Assembly (NCBI GenBank): GCA_963750045.1
Contig: CAVVPD010000004.1
Coordinates: forward strand, 673,198-737,197
From: DASUAS01 sp963750045
GTDB lineage: Bacteria; Actinomycetota; Acidimicrobiia; IMCC26256; DASPTH01
DNA length: 64,000 nt
Direction of reading: 5' to 3'
How positions within the stretch are numbered: position 1 is the first letter of the stretch; the number at the start of each line of letters is the position of its first letter. The notes beneath the pieces were generated by a model that saw nothing but the letters and a program-made list of their open reading frames with translations, ran no database searches and was not told where the DNA came from. Positions 36,652-46,112 of the stretch are shown one piece after another. A program made the position numbers and the translations under genes.

Positions 36652-37019
36652 GTACCCACTCCACGGTGCCGAGTTCTGTTCCGATCGCTCGCGGTGCAAG
36701 AGCCATTCAACCGGCGTCGAGAGAGCACCCGTAGTCGGCCGCCAGCCCGGCGACGCGTTTTGGGCCGACGGTAGCGGCCAGGCCCCGAGAATGCGCGTAT
36801 CGCCCGAGACGCTGTCGCCACGACACACCCCCACGTCGACAACCCATCATCGACGAGGTGTTGCGTTCCCATCTTGAGACCAAGGGAAATCTGGCGCCGT
36901 AGCCCGTCGGGCCGCATAGCATTCCACGGACCGAATGAATCACAAGTGCTGAACACCCCGACGGGACCTGGCCCTGGGCCGGATCACCTTCCTGTGCTCG
37001 GACTCGAGACGCGCGCTCG
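36652..37019. other. Divergent intergenic region
   Basis: These 368 bases separate the minus-strand DivIVA-like gene from the plus-strand MscS gene. Open frames exist on both strands but show no recognisable protein pattern. The region is expected to hold both promoters; I see no clear palindrome or RNA structure worth calling. Confidence 0.4.
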
Positions 37020-37886
37020 GTGAAGGACGGCTGGTGGGGCGACACCGAGCGCTGGGTCCGCGGCACGGGCCTCGAGATCCTGCTCATCGCCCTCGGCGCT
37101 CTCCTCCTGGCACGAGCCATTCACTGGCTAGCGAGTCGCAGCTCTCGTCGGAGAGAAGCGCAGATGCGACGTCTCGCAGAGATGGGCGTGGCGCCGACCA
37201 CGGCGGCCCGCCACTCGGGCGCGCTCGTCCAGGTGGTCGAGTGGCTTGCGATCGGCACGGTGTACGTCGTCGCGATCCTCTTGATGGTGACCCGAGCGGG
37301 GGTCCCGCTCGCGAGCCTGCTTCCGACCGCCACGGTGCTCGGGGTGGCGTTGGGCTTCGGTGCGCAGCGCATCGTCCAGGACCTGCTCGCCGGGTTCTTC
37401 ATCGTGTCCGAGCACCAGTTTGGACTCGGTGACACCATTCGTATCGGCGACGTCGGGTCCACCACCGGTGTCGAAGGCAAGGTCGAGGCCGTGACGCTGC
37501 GTACGACGACGTTGCGGACCATCGGGGGAGAGTTCGTGGTGATCCCCAACGGCGAGGTGCGTCAGGTCGCCAACCTCTCGCGCGAATGGTCCCGCGCCGT
37601 GATCGACGTGAAGCTCCCGCTCAACGAGGACCTCGAGCGGGTGATCGGTGCTCTGCGCACGGCCGTGGGCGCCATGGCTGACGACCGGGCGTGGAAGCAG
37701 CTGCTGCTCGACGCGCCCGCGGTGCTCGGCGTGGAATCGCTGGACCTCGCGTTCGCCAGGATCAGGATCGCGGCGCGCACCCAACCGGGCCAGCAATGGA
37801 CAGTCGGTCGAGAGCTCCGCCGCCGGATCGCGGTCGCAATGCGCGAGCTCGACATCGTCGTACCTTCGACCATCGTGACTCAGTGA
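37020..37886 (+). CDS. MscS-family mechanosensitive ion channel
   Basis: A 288-residue membrane protein with an N-terminal helix, two further helices ('VEWLAIGTVYVVAILLMV', 'ATVLGVALGFGAQRIVQDL') and the MscS beta domain. The pore helix carries 'LGVALGFGAQ' with the Gly/Ala pattern, followed by 'NLLAGFF'-like 'DLLAGFFIVSEHQFGLGDTI' and 'VIPNGEV', all diagnostic. It would release solutes on hypo-osmotic shock. GTG start at 37020. Its stop overlaps the next start (GTGA). Confidence 0.9.
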   Translation: MKDGWWGDTERWVRGTGLEILLIALGALLLARAIHWLASRSSRRREAQMRRLAEMGVAPTTAARHSGALVQVVEWLAIGTVYVVAILLMVTRAGVPLASLLPTATVLGVALGFGAQRIVQDLLAGFFIVSEHQFGLGDTIRIGDVGSTTGVEGKVEAVTLRTTTLRTIGGEFVVIPNGEVRQVANLSREWSRAVIDVKLPLNEDLERVIGALRTAVGAMADDRAWKQLLLDAPAVLGVESLDLAFARIRIAARTQPGQQWTVGRELRRRIAVAMRELDIVVPSTIVTQ

Positions 37887-38213
37887 CCGAACCGCGTATC
37901 CGCTGGCCCCGGTGGTCGACCGTCGTGCTGCTCGTCGCCTTCGTCGCGACGTTGGTGCTCTACCTGGCCGTCCGGCCCGACCAGCCGACTGCCACCACAC
38001 CCGTCCCGGAGTTCCCGACGTCGATCGCCACGACCGAACCTCCGGCTGAGGCGACGACGACCAGCACCACCGAACCATCCACGACGCCGACCAGCCCTGG
38101 GGACGTCACCACGACAACTGAGCCGGGCGGGTCGAGCGTGGAGGGGCACGCCGACGACCACCACCACCGCACCCGCCACCGGAGCGCCGGACACCACCGG
38201 GACCGACGGCTGA
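37883..38213 (+). CDS. Small membrane-anchored Thr/Pro-rich protein (probable frameshift near the end)
   Basis: It starts with GTG overlapping the MscS stop. A short basic N-terminus precedes one transmembrane helix ('STVVLLVAFVATLVLYLAV') and a Thr/Pro/Ser-rich tail ('TTEPPAEATTTSTTEPSTT'). The uninterrupted frame runs to 38299 but turns into a His/Arg-rich sequence after about 38130. The neighbouring frame continues the same composition ('TPTTTTTAPATGAPDTTGTD') and stops at 38213, so a one-base slip there is likely. No domain recognised; it may be a wall-spanning spacer. Confidence 0.55.
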
Positions 38214-38324
38214 GGAGCACGGCGAACCGGCGCGGCGGCGAGGAGCAAAACCCCTGGTCACGACCAACGGCCGAGCCTCCGGCACCCACAAGTTGGTGAC
38301 CGGCGACCGCGCGCGGTGTCGGTC

Positions 38325-39131
38325 TCACCGTGCTTGCCAGTCGGGCTCGCGCTTTTCGAGGAAGGCGCGGGGTCCTTCGAGAGCGTCGTCGGTCTTCGTG
38401 ACCCGCTCGCGGTACATCTCCGCCAGCAGCTCCGCTTCGTAGAGCGGCAGGCCGAGCCCCTTGCGGATCCCGAGCCGAGTTCCCCGGACCGCCAACGGCG
38501 CGTTGAGGTTGATCGTCGCTGCGATCTCGCGGGCGCGATCGAGAAGCGAATCCGCAGGGACCACCTCGGTGACCAGCCCGAGGTCGTAGGCCCGCTCGGC
38601 TGAGATCCGTTCGTGCTTTCCCAACAGGGCCAGGCGCATGCACACGTTCAGCGGGAGCACCCGGGCGAGTCTCGCCATCTCGCGGCCCGATGCGACCCCG
38701 ATGCTCACGTGCGGATCCATGAAGCTCGCCTTGTCGGATGCGATGACGATGTCACAGCAGGTGACGAGATCCAGACCGGCGCCGGCGCAGACGCCGTTGA
38801 CCGCGCAGATCATGGGCTTGGCCATGGTCCGGAACGGGGGCGAGGCCTCACGCGGGGGTTCCCACTGCGCGTACGTCTCCAGGTAGGTCTCCTCGCCGTA
38901 GCTGACCTTGCCGCTCGGCGTGATGCTGGTGACATCGGCGCCGGAACAGAAGCCTCTTCCGGCGGCCGTGACGATGATCGTCCACACCTCCGAGTCGGTC
39001 TCGGCGGCCATGAAGGAATCGTTGAGCTCGGCCTGCATCTGCTTCGAGACGGCGTTGAGCACGTCCGGCCGGTTGAGTGTGATCGTCGCGACGCGGTCGG
39101 CGACGTCATAGAGCAGTGTCTCGTAGGTCAT
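38325..39131 (-). CDS. Enoyl-CoA hydratase/isomerase (crotonase fold)
   Basis: A 268-residue crotonase with the CoA-binding 'AGRGFCSGADVTSI' loop, the oxyanion segment 'CAVNGVCAGAGLDLVTCCD' and 'MDPHVSIGV'. It hydrates or isomerises an enoyl-CoA in beta-oxidation. The two acidic residues of classical hydratase are not both obvious, so isomerase or another crotonase reaction is possible. ATG at 39131 follows GGAAA. It is downstream of the MaoC-like and acyl-CoA ligase genes on the same strand. Confidence 0.88.
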   Translation of the reverse strand: MTYETLLYDVADRVATITLNRPDVLNAVSKQMQAELNDSFMAAETDSEVWTIIVTAAGRGFCSGADVTSITPSGKVSYGEETYLETYAQWEPPREASPPFRTMAKPMICAVNGVCAGAGLDLVTCCDIVIASDKASFMDPHVSIGVASGREMARLARVLPLNVCMRLALLGKHERISAERAYDLGLVTEVVPADSLLDRAREIAATINLNAPLAVRGTRLGIRKGLGLPLYEAELLAEMYRERVTKTDDALEGPRAFLEKREPDWQAR

Positions 39132-39218
39132 GGTTTCCTTTCGTCGATGAGCGAACCTTCGAGAACGTACGCACCTCGCCACGGAGGACCTCGTCTTCCA
39201 GGCCGAGCCCGAGATCCA

Positions 39219-40451
39219 CTACTTCACTCCTCCCTCCGGGAGGCGGGTGGGGGGAGGTGTCGGCAGCCGTACCGGCCCGTGCACGCGGGACGCGACCAGG
39301 AGCGTGGCAGTGCCGGACAAGTTCTCGTCCCCGCGCTGGTTGACTCCCCTGACGGTGATCTCCACGCACGGCCCCAGCTCCGGATCGACCCGCTTGCCGA
39401 GTACTTCGCCTGAGATCCAGGTGGTGTCGCCCATGTAGTTGAAGCGCCGGAGCTCGGCGCGTAGCCGAACCGGCCAGCCATCGTCGCCGACGAGGTTCGT
39501 GCAGTAGTGGCACAGCCAGCTCCACCGCATCGGACCAATGTCGTAGGCCGAGGGGACGCCCACCTCACGCGCCAGCTCGGGGAGCCAGTGGACCCGTTGC
39601 ACGACGTCCCACGCGTTGAACTCGTCACGCGTGTAGAAGCCACGGAGGCGTTTGCGGTTCTCGAAGGCGAGGCGGAGGGGAGGATTGCCGTAACCGAACC
39701 AGCCTCCGCCCATGTGGAAGTTGATCATGTCCGTCACCGTGAGCGGACCCTTGACCATGACCGGTAGCGCTTCACCTGCTTCGACGTCCTCGAACCACCA
39801 GGCGTCGGTGCCGCGTACGAACTCGTTGTCGTAGGCGGACTCGATCTCGGCGAGCTGGTCGTCGGTGTAGCGCGCCATCTCGTCGCTGCGGTACTTGCCG
39901 GACCCCGACGACACCTCGGCGCGCTCGGCGTGCACGAACCACTTGTCGGTCGTGGCCACCACCGACCCTTCCGCGTCCCAATAGGTCAACCGGTTGGTGA
40001 CGATCACCGTTCGCCGAGCGAACTCGGACCGGGTCTTCTCCTCGACGTCGGCCACCACATTCGATCGGCGCAGCTCGTCGCCGAGACCGATCGGGCGGTA
40101 GAACCACGACTCGTTGCCCGAGTGATACAGCTGCACTCCCCGCAGCGCACCACGAGTCTCCTCGGCGAGATCGGGTGATGGCTGTGGCGACACGTCGAAC
40201 CCCATGGTCGCCTCGAATCCCGGAGGCGCGATGAGCGACCCCCAGCGTGAGCGATCGGCGTGGGCGACATCGATGAACAGCGGGTTGGCGTCGCCGTACC
40301 CCTCGACGTAGTGGCGGATCCCATCCGCCGTGGCGGTGGTGTTCCACGGCAGCGTGGTGATACCGCTGCGAATGGTCGGGTTGGGCCACCCGATGCGGCG
40401 GCGCATCTGCTCGATCGACTCGTCGGTGATCTTCCCGCGCTCGATGCTCAC
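39219..40451 (-). CDS. MaoC/FAS1-type dehydratase family protein (double hot-dog)
   Basis: A 410-residue protein with an N-terminal hot-dog domain of the FAS1-like dehydratase type (about residues 25-185) and a second hot-dog domain (about 240-400) reading 'GDDGWPVRLRAELRRFNYMG' and 'EITVRGVNQRGDENLSGTAT'. Such proteins hydrate enoyl-CoAs, often in actinobacterial steroid or fatty-acid side-chain degradation. The GTG start overlaps the stop of the acyl-CoA ligase gene (GTGA), so they are translationally coupled. Confidence 0.83.
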   Translation of the reverse strand: MSIERGKITDESIEQMRRRIGWPNPTIRSGITTLPWNTTATADGIRHYVEGYGDANPLFIDVAHADRSRWGSLIAPPGFEATMGFDVSPQPSPDLAEETRGALRGVQLYHSGNESWFYRPIGLGDELRRSNVVADVEEKTRSEFARRTVIVTNRLTYWDAEGSVVATTDKWFVHAERAEVSSGSGKYRSDEMARYTDDQLAEIESAYDNEFVRGTDAWWFEDVEAGEALPVMVKGPLTVTDMINFHMGGGWFGYGNPPLRLAFENRKRLRGFYTRDEFNAWDVVQRVHWLPELAREVGVPSAYDIGPMRWSWLCHYCTNLVGDDGWPVRLRAELRRFNYMGDTTWISGEVLGKRVDPELGPCVEITVRGVNQRGDENLSGTATLLVASRVHGPVRLPTPPPTRLPEGGVK

Positions 40452-42085
40452 GCCTGATCGTCGCCCCGTCGCACCCGCTCGGCCAGGAGGTCACGCAGCT
40501 GCCCGCGGCTCACCTTGCCCGTTGCGGTCATCGGCACCTCGTCGGCGGTCATGGCGAACAGGTGCCGCGGGACCTTGAACCCGGAGAGCCGTTGTCTCGC
40601 CGCTGCCCTCGCAGCCCCGAGGTCGAGGTCGGCACCGGCACGAGCAACGAGCGCGACCACCACGACCTCCCCTCGCGAGTGGTCGGGAATCCCGACCACA
40701 TGGGCTGCCGCGACACCGTCGACGTCCTCCAGGATCGCTGCGACCTCGGTCGGCGACACGTTCGTGCCGCTCGTCTTGATGACATCGCCGACTCGGCCCT
40801 CGAGGAAGAAATGCCCCTCCTGACTGAAGTGCCCAACGTCGCCGGTCCTGAAGAAACCGTCGGGGTCGAACGTTTCCTCACGCTCGCGACCGACGTAGCC
40901 GCGCATGACTGCTGGTCCCCGGACCAACAACTCGCCCGTCTCTCCAACTGCGACCGGTTCGCCGCTCGCGTCCACGACGCGATGCTCGAACCCCGGCACG
41001 GTGGTCCCGAAGCTTCCGACGAGATGTTCCGGGAGGCGCTCGTTCATGGGTGCCAGGAGATGGGCGCCGAAGCACTCGGTCATGCCCACCCATGATGGCC
41101 ACGCGCGGAGCTCGACGACGGCGTCGGGAGGTGTGAGGAGGTTCCGGACATCGCTGCGCAGCGAGCGCAGGTCCCTGGTCGTGTAGTCCGGGTGGTCGGC
41201 CAAGGCCTGTCCGTGGAACGGCCAACCCGAGACGAGGGTCACCCGTTCGCGCTCGATCGACTCGAGCGCCCGTCCAGGCTCGAAGACTTCGTCGACGACG
41301 AGGCACGCCCCCTCGGCGTAGGTGCCGATCAACCCGTGACTGAGCCCCGCCACCCAGAACAGCGGCAGCGCGACATAGATGCGGTCGTCCTTCGTCAGCC
41401 CCCGCAGGTGGTTCGTGGCCGCGGGATGGCGTGTCACGGTGCCCTGGGTGTGGATCACGCCCTTTGGCCGCGCCGTGCTCCCGGACGTGTAGATCACGAC
41501 GGCGTCGTCGGCGGGTCGCGCCGTCGCCTCCATGGCCACGCGCAGAGCGGTGATGGCGGAGTCGTCAGGCGCGAGCTCACCGAGATGGAGGGCCCAGGAC
41601 GGGGCTGGGCCCGAGGACCCGGCCACGACGACACGCCGGAGTGTGGGCAGCGCGTCGAGGTGAAGGTCCGGTGCTCGACTGGCCGAGAGCTCGGGCACGG
41701 CGCGCGCCAGGCCGCCGATGTAGTCGTGACTGAGGAACCGGTCGCGCACGATCAGGGTGTGGACGTCTGCGTTGCGGAGCTGCCAGACGAGCTCGTCGGG
41801 CTTGGTGAAGGTGTTGAACGAGACGAAGACCGCACCCAGGCGAGTCACCGCGAACAAGCAGGCCACGAAGTCGACGCCATTCGGGAGCAGGACCCCGACT
41901 CGTGTCCCCTTGGACACGCCCAACGTCAGGAGTCCCTCCGCGATCTCTGCCGATCGTTCGTCGAGGTCCCGGTAGGTCATCCGGTCGTCGCCCACCGAAA
42001 GCAGATCGCGAGCGCCGAAGGCATCGGTGCTGGCGCGCAGCATCCTCGGGATCGTGTTGGGGGGCTCGACCTCTCGGACGTTCAT
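40448..42085 (-). CDS. Acyl-CoA synthetase (AMP-forming)
   Basis: A 545-residue ANL-family ligase with the P-loop 'VIYTSGSTARPKGVIHTQ', 'SWVGMTECFG', 'FRTGDVGHF' and a C-terminal catalytic lysine region ('MTATGKVSRGQLRDL'). It activates a carboxylic acid to its CoA thioester for the downstream MaoC-like and crotonase enzymes. The substrate cannot be inferred from motifs. It is the first gene of a three-gene minus-strand operon. Confidence 0.92.
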   Translation of the reverse strand: MNVREVEPPNTIPRMLRASTDAFGARDLLSVGDDRMTYRDLDERSAEIAEGLLTLGVSKGTRVGVLLPNGVDFVACLFAVTRLGAVFVSFNTFTKPDELVWQLRNADVHTLIVRDRFLSHDYIGGLARAVPELSASRAPDLHLDALPTLRRVVVAGSSGPAPSWALHLGELAPDDSAITALRVAMEATARPADDAVVIYTSGSTARPKGVIHTQGTVTRHPAATNHLRGLTKDDRIYVALPLFWVAGLSHGLIGTYAEGACLVVDEVFEPGRALESIERERVTLVSGWPFHGQALADHPDYTTRDLRSLRSDVRNLLTPPDAVVELRAWPSWVGMTECFGAHLLAPMNERLPEHLVGSFGTTVPGFEHRVVDASGEPVAVGETGELLVRGPAVMRGYVGREREETFDPDGFFRTGDVGHFSQEGHFFLEGRVGDVIKTSGTNVSPTEVAAILEDVDGVAAAHVVGIPDHSRGEVVVVALVARAGADLDLGAARAAARQRLSGFKVPRHLFAMTADEVPMTATGKVSRGQLRDLLAERVRRGDDQA

Positions 42086-42242
42086 CGCGCCCGACCCTAG
42101 CTAGACCCGGCCAGGACGTTGGTCACGGTCCGTTGATCCGAAGCGAAGAAGAAGGCACGGATCGGGTTCGATGACGTACGTTCGATGGTCGATGACCACA
42201 GCCGTTACGCCCGATCGGAGAGGTCACCCCTTTTCGGTGAGC

Positions 42243-42267
42243 TCGACGATGCGACCTCGATCGTCGA
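42243..42267. promoter_or_regulatory. Inverted repeat upstream of the APC permease
   Basis: TCGACGAT (42243-42250) and its exact complement ATCGTCGA (42260-42267) are separated by 9 bases, 75 bases before the permease ATG. A small TCACC...GGTGA dyad precedes it. Position and symmetry suit an operator; the cognate regulator is unknown. Confidence 0.4.
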
Positions 42268-42341
42268 CCAACGCGTCGCAGGTTGAGACAATTCGCCGAC
42301 GGCCGCTTCTCGATCGGAAGCACTGCTGTAGCTTGCGTTGA

Positions 42342-43724
42342 ATGCCTCGCCCTGAACAGGGAGTCGGATCTTCGTCGAGCGAGGAGGGCGGTCCGCATCC
42401 GACTCTCGGTCTGACGAGCTTGGTCGCGATCGGCATCGGCGGGATGGTCGGCGGAGGAATCTTCGCGGTGCTCGGGCTGTCCATCGAGCTCGCACACGGC
42501 GCTGCGCCGATCGCGTTCCTCATCGCTGGGGGTGTGACGATCCTCACTGCCATTTCGTACGCTCGGCTCTCGGTTGCCTACCCGAGCCGGGGCGGTACCG
42601 TCACGTTCCTCAACGAAGCCTTCGGAGCCGGCGTGTTCGCCGGCGGCCTCAACGTGCTGCTCTGGCTCAGCTACGTCATCATGCTCTCGCTCTACGCCGC
42701 GGCCTTCGCCGGCTACGCAGGCAGCCTCCTCCCCCATCCCCCTTCCGCCCTGGTCGACCACCTCCTCCTCAGCGGCATCATCATCGTCATCGCCGGACTC
42801 AACGTCGCACGCGCCTCAGTCGTCGGACGCGCCGAGCAATGGATCGTGGTTCTCAAACTCGCGATCCTCGGCCTGGTCGTCGCCACCGGCTTCCAAGGAG
42901 CCGACTGGGGCCGCCTGACACCGACCCGATGGGCTGATCCCCTCGCCATCATCGGCGGCGGCATGGTGATCTTCGTTGCCTACGAAGGATTCGAACTCAT
43001 CGCCAACGCCGCGGAGGACGTACGCAACCCCGCCCGAACGTTGCCCCGAGCGCTGTACCTCTCCGTTGGAATCGTGATCGCTCTGTACGTTCTGATCGCC
43101 GTCGTGACCGTCGGTGCCCTCAACTTCAATCAGGTGCAGGGCGCGAGCGATTACGTACTCGCCGAGGCTGCTCGCCCTGCGCTCGGCGGCGTCGGGTTCG
43201 TGCTGGTGGCCATCGCCGCGATGCTCTCCACGACCTCAGCCATCAACGCAACCCTTTATGGCACTGCACGGCTGTCATGGAGTATCGCTCGATCTGGTGA
43301 GCTCCCCGAAGTTCTCGACCACAAAGTTTGGAACCGACCCATCGACGGCCTCATCGTCACTACGGGACTGACGCTCGTCGTCGCCAACGCGTTCGACCTC
43401 ACCAGAATCGCGCTCATGGGCAGTGCCGCATTCCTGATCGTGTTCGCCACCGTCAACCTGGCAGCAGCTCGCCTGACGCATCGGACAATCCAGCGGATCC
43501 TCGCTGTCACCGCCTCCCTGGCCTGTATCGCGGCTCTCGCGTCCCTCATCGCGGAAGAACGCAGCCGGGACCCTCAGGGCATCGTCATCGTCGGCGGGCT
43601 CGTTGCGCTTTCGTTCGTAGCGGAGATCGCGTACCGCACACTCACGGCGCGCACACTCCCATCCCACCTCGCGTCCCGATCGAGCGCTCAACCGGGAACA
43701 CGCGAGCAACGAGGCTCTCACTGA
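42342..43724 (+). CDS. APC-family amino acid permease
   Basis: A 460-residue membrane protein with about 12 helices. The first carries the APC signature 'SLVAIGIGGMVGGGIFAVLG', and later 'IFVAYEGFELIANAAEDVRNP' is the conserved helix 6 motif. It probably imports an amino acid or amine. It is transcribed alone, divergent from the acyl-CoA ligase operon and convergent with the GAF-ANTAR genes. Confidence 0.92.
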   Translation: MPRPEQGVGSSSSEEGGPHPTLGLTSLVAIGIGGMVGGGIFAVLGLSIELAHGAAPIAFLIAGGVTILTAISYARLSVAYPSRGGTVTFLNEAFGAGVFAGGLNVLLWLSYVIMLSLYAAAFAGYAGSLLPHPPSALVDHLLLSGIIIVIAGLNVARASVVGRAEQWIVVLKLAILGLVVATGFQGADWGRLTPTRWADPLAIIGGGMVIFVAYEGFELIANAAEDVRNPARTLPRALYLSVGIVIALYVLIAVVTVGALNFNQVQGASDYVLAEAARPALGGVGFVLVAIAAMLSTTSAINATLYGTARLSWSIARSGELPEVLDHKVWNRPIDGLIVTTGLTLVVANAFDLTRIALMGSAAFLIVFATVNLAAARLTHRTIQRILAVTASLACIAALASLIAEERSRDPQGIVIVGGLVALSFVAEIAYRTLTARTLPSHLASRSSAQPGTREQRGSH

Positions 43725-43889
43725 GTCGCACCTCTGCGACGGGTCCCACATCATGCCGCCAGGTATGGCTTGCGCGAATCGCCTGGTCGCGGTCGTGGAA
43801 CGCTCGATGTAGACAGGGCACAGTGCGGTCGGGGCTACCGGCACTTCACATCCGAAGCCGACCGGACCACCACGGAGCCGAACGCACGC

Positions 43890-44607
43890 TCAGGTAGCAG
43901 CGCCTGGGTGTTCCACGCGGGCTGCGGGGCGGGCGAGCTGCTCAGGTACGAGGGTCCCGTCGACGATCTGTCGGGCGGTGTCGCTCAAGAGTCGATTGTG
44001 GGAACGGGCGAAGCCCCGGATCAGCTCGAACGCCGCGTCGACACTCACGTCGTTGCGTTCGGCCACCACGCCTTTGGCCTGTTCGATCGCGACGCGGGAT
44101 TCCAACGCAACTTCGAGTTGTGACGAGAACACTCGAGTGTCGGTGATCATGCGCTGTTGGAGAATGCCGATGGTCGCGACATCAGCCACGGCCTGAGCGA
44201 CAACGACGTCGTCGTCGCTGAGCGCCCCCGCGTGGGAGGCGAACAGGTTCAGAGCTCCGATCACCTGGGAGCGAAGCCGCATCGGTACCGCCGAAACCGC
44301 GACGAAACCGCTCTCACGAACCTGCGGTGCGAACCGCGGCCAACGCGCCGCGACATCGTGAGCCGAGTCGCAACGCACCAGAATCTCGTTCCCGGTACGC
44401 GTCGAAACATGGGCCTTCTTCGACCTGTAGCTCGAACAGCTCCACGAGGCGCATCTGTTCACTCGAACACGCCACGTGACGCAACTGGCCCTCGAGGTCC
44501 GCAAGCATGATCCCCGCCGCGGAGACATCCAACAACTCGACGGAACGCTCCGCGAGCGTCTGCATGAAGTCGATGATGTCGTAATCGTCGACGAGCGTGT
44601 CTGCCAA
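43890..44607 (-). CDS. GAF-ANTAR regulator (one frameshift)
   Basis: Two frames together give a GAF sensor domain ('DTLVDDYDIIDFMQTLAERS', 'LVELFELQVEEGPCFDAY', then 'TGNEILVRCDSAHDVAARWP') and a C-terminal ANTAR RNA-binding domain ('SRVAIEQAKGVVAERNDVSV', 'RSHNRLLSDTARQI'). The frame changes near 44390-44396. ANTAR proteins bind paired hexaloops in nascent RNA and prevent termination. The start is uncertain: TTG at 44607 is used because an in-frame stop lies a little upstream. Confidence 0.8.
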
Positions 44608-44710
44608 CCCGACGAACGTCTCGACGAGGCGCTTGTTCTCGTGCCACCATCATGACTCCCCACGCCCGTCCCCGTGTTGAGCTTACCCACCCGTGGTCCG
44701 CGCAGGCTCG

Positions 44711-45412
44711 TCAGCCCAACCGCAGCCGACGGTTCACGATCTCGGCGGCAATCTCACTGACCGGGCTGTCCTCCGCGAACGCGTGCGCGCGGAGCAAGAC
44801 CAGGGCATCTCCTGCTGGTACGGCGGCTTGGACGGAAACCATTCCCGTCGCCTGGTGTACCACCGCCCGGTGAGCCTGGGCCCGCTCGAGTTGCCATGCC
44901 AAGGATCCGGGTTCGGCGGCTGACTGCCAGTCCAACACCGTCCGGCTCGCCACGTGAGCCACCGCGACCGCATCGGCGTACTGTGCGTCCGTCAGCGCGC
45001 CTGGTTGGTCGTGGAACAAGTTCAGCGCTCCGATACAACTCGTTCCGATCATCAACGGGAACCCGAACGCGGCGCGCATCCCCTCGACGAGTGCACCCTG
45101 TCGAAACTCTGGCCAGCGACCATCTGCATCCGCGAGATCAGCCACCAGGACCGGCGTCCTGGTGTTGAACGCGTCGATACACGGTCCCTCACCCAACGTG
45201 TACTGCACTTCCTCGACCGACTCGATCACGTCATCGGAGACACACACGTTCCCCAAGTTTCGGCCACCCGAGATCAACACGAGACCCGCGCCGCGCACCC
45301 CGACCACAGCCGCCGACGCCGAGCACAACGACAGTCTCGGATCACGTTCCCCGACCGCGAGCGCGCCCGCCACGCGCGCCATACGGCCCGGATCCACGTC
45401 ATCGTTCGTCAC
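44711..45412 (-). CDS. GAF-ANTAR transcription antitermination regulator
   Basis: An intact 233-residue relative of the next gene downstream: GAF domain (about residues 20-160, 'YTLGEGPCIDAFNTRTPVLV', 'IGTSCIGALNLFHDQPGAL') and ANTAR domain (about 165-225, 'HRAVVHQATGMVSVQAAVPA' through 'SEIAAEIVNRRLRL'). The GTG at 45412 is preceded by GAGAGGTG at good distance. Two adjacent GAF-ANTAR genes probably arose by duplication and may sense different signals. Confidence 0.87.
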   Translation of the reverse strand: MTNDDVDPGRMARVAGALAVGERDPRLSLCSASAAVVGVRGAGLVLISGGRNLGNVCVSDDVIESVEEVQYTLGEGPCIDAFNTRTPVLVADLADADGRWPEFRQGALVEGMRAAFGFPLMIGTSCIGALNLFHDQPGALTDAQYADAVAVAHVASRTVLDWQSAAEPGSLAWQLERAQAHRAVVHQATGMVSVQAAVPAGDALVLLRAHAFAEDSPVSEIAAEIVNRRLRLG

Positions 45413-45770
45413 GATCGCACCTCTCGCTCTGGCGACGCCACGAGGTGCAGGCGACAACGGGGACCGGGTCTCCGTCCGCACGCGAATGACGAAAACCCAG
45501 CCTATCCCACGTTCGGTCGGTCGGTCACGTGAAGGGCCGAGCGTTCAGCACGATGGAGGATCTGACGGACCCGGCGACCTGGAAGAGGCGGTCGGACACT
45601 GTGATGGCCTCAGCCGCTCCAAGCGGGCCGCCGAGCATGACCGCGCGCTGGCGACACCAACTCCACCCACGGAAGCAGCAGAAGAGCGCCACAACTGCGG
45701 CGGTCTCAGGTGGTCATCGCAACGCTTCGTCAAGTGCTTGTGATGTTTGGCGCAGCAGCCCGTTGGGAGT
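45413..45770. other. Intergenic region upstream of IS3 remnant
   Basis: About 358 bases between the ANTAR gene promoter and the presumed left end of the IS3 element. Open frames exist but none resembles a known protein, and no clear structure was found. Confidence 0.35.
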
Positions 45771-45795
45771 TGACCCGCCTTCTTGGACACCCGAT

Positions 45796-45812
45796 CCTGG
45801 GCGTTGCCCAGG
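45796..45812. promoter_or_regulatory. Perfect hairpin just before the transposase ribosome-binding site
   Basis: CCTGGGC-GTT-GCCCAGG forms a 7-bp perfect stem immediately followed by GGAAGGAGG. In insertion sequences such stems often block translation of transcripts entering from outside; that role here is inference. Confidence 0.45.
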
Positions 45813-45827
45813 GGAAGGAGGCCCGAG

Positions 45828-46112
45828 GTGGGTCGTCCAGCGAAGTATCCCGAGGAGTTCCGGCGTGAGGCGGTCGCGTTGTATCGCTCGTCGGATCGAT
45901 CTCGGGCCGAGGTGGCGAAGTCGTTGGGGATCGCGGATGGTTCGCTCGCTGCGTGGGTGAAGGCGGCGGAGCGCGACGAGCAGCCGGGGGCGCTTGACCC
46001 GAGCGAGCGTGCTGAGCTCGAGCGGTTGCGCAAGGAGAACAAGGATCTGCGGATGGACCGCGAGATCTTGCGCAAGGCAGCCGCGTATTTCGCGCGGGAG
46101 ACGAACAGGTGA
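45828..46112 (+). CDS. IS3-family transposase OrfA
   Basis: A 94-residue helix-turn-helix protein ('KYPEEFRREAVALYRSSDRS', 'SLGIADGSLAAWV') ending in a leucine-zipper-like coil ('LERLRKENKDLRMDREIL'), the standard IS3/IS911 OrfA layout. GTG at 45828 is chosen because GGAAGGAGG lies upstream. It overlaps orfB by four bases (GTGA). Confidence 0.9.
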   Translation: MGRPAKYPEEFRREAVALYRSSDRSRAEVAKSLGIADGSLAAWVKAAERDEQPGALDPSERAELERLRKENKDLRMDREILRKAAAYFARETNR

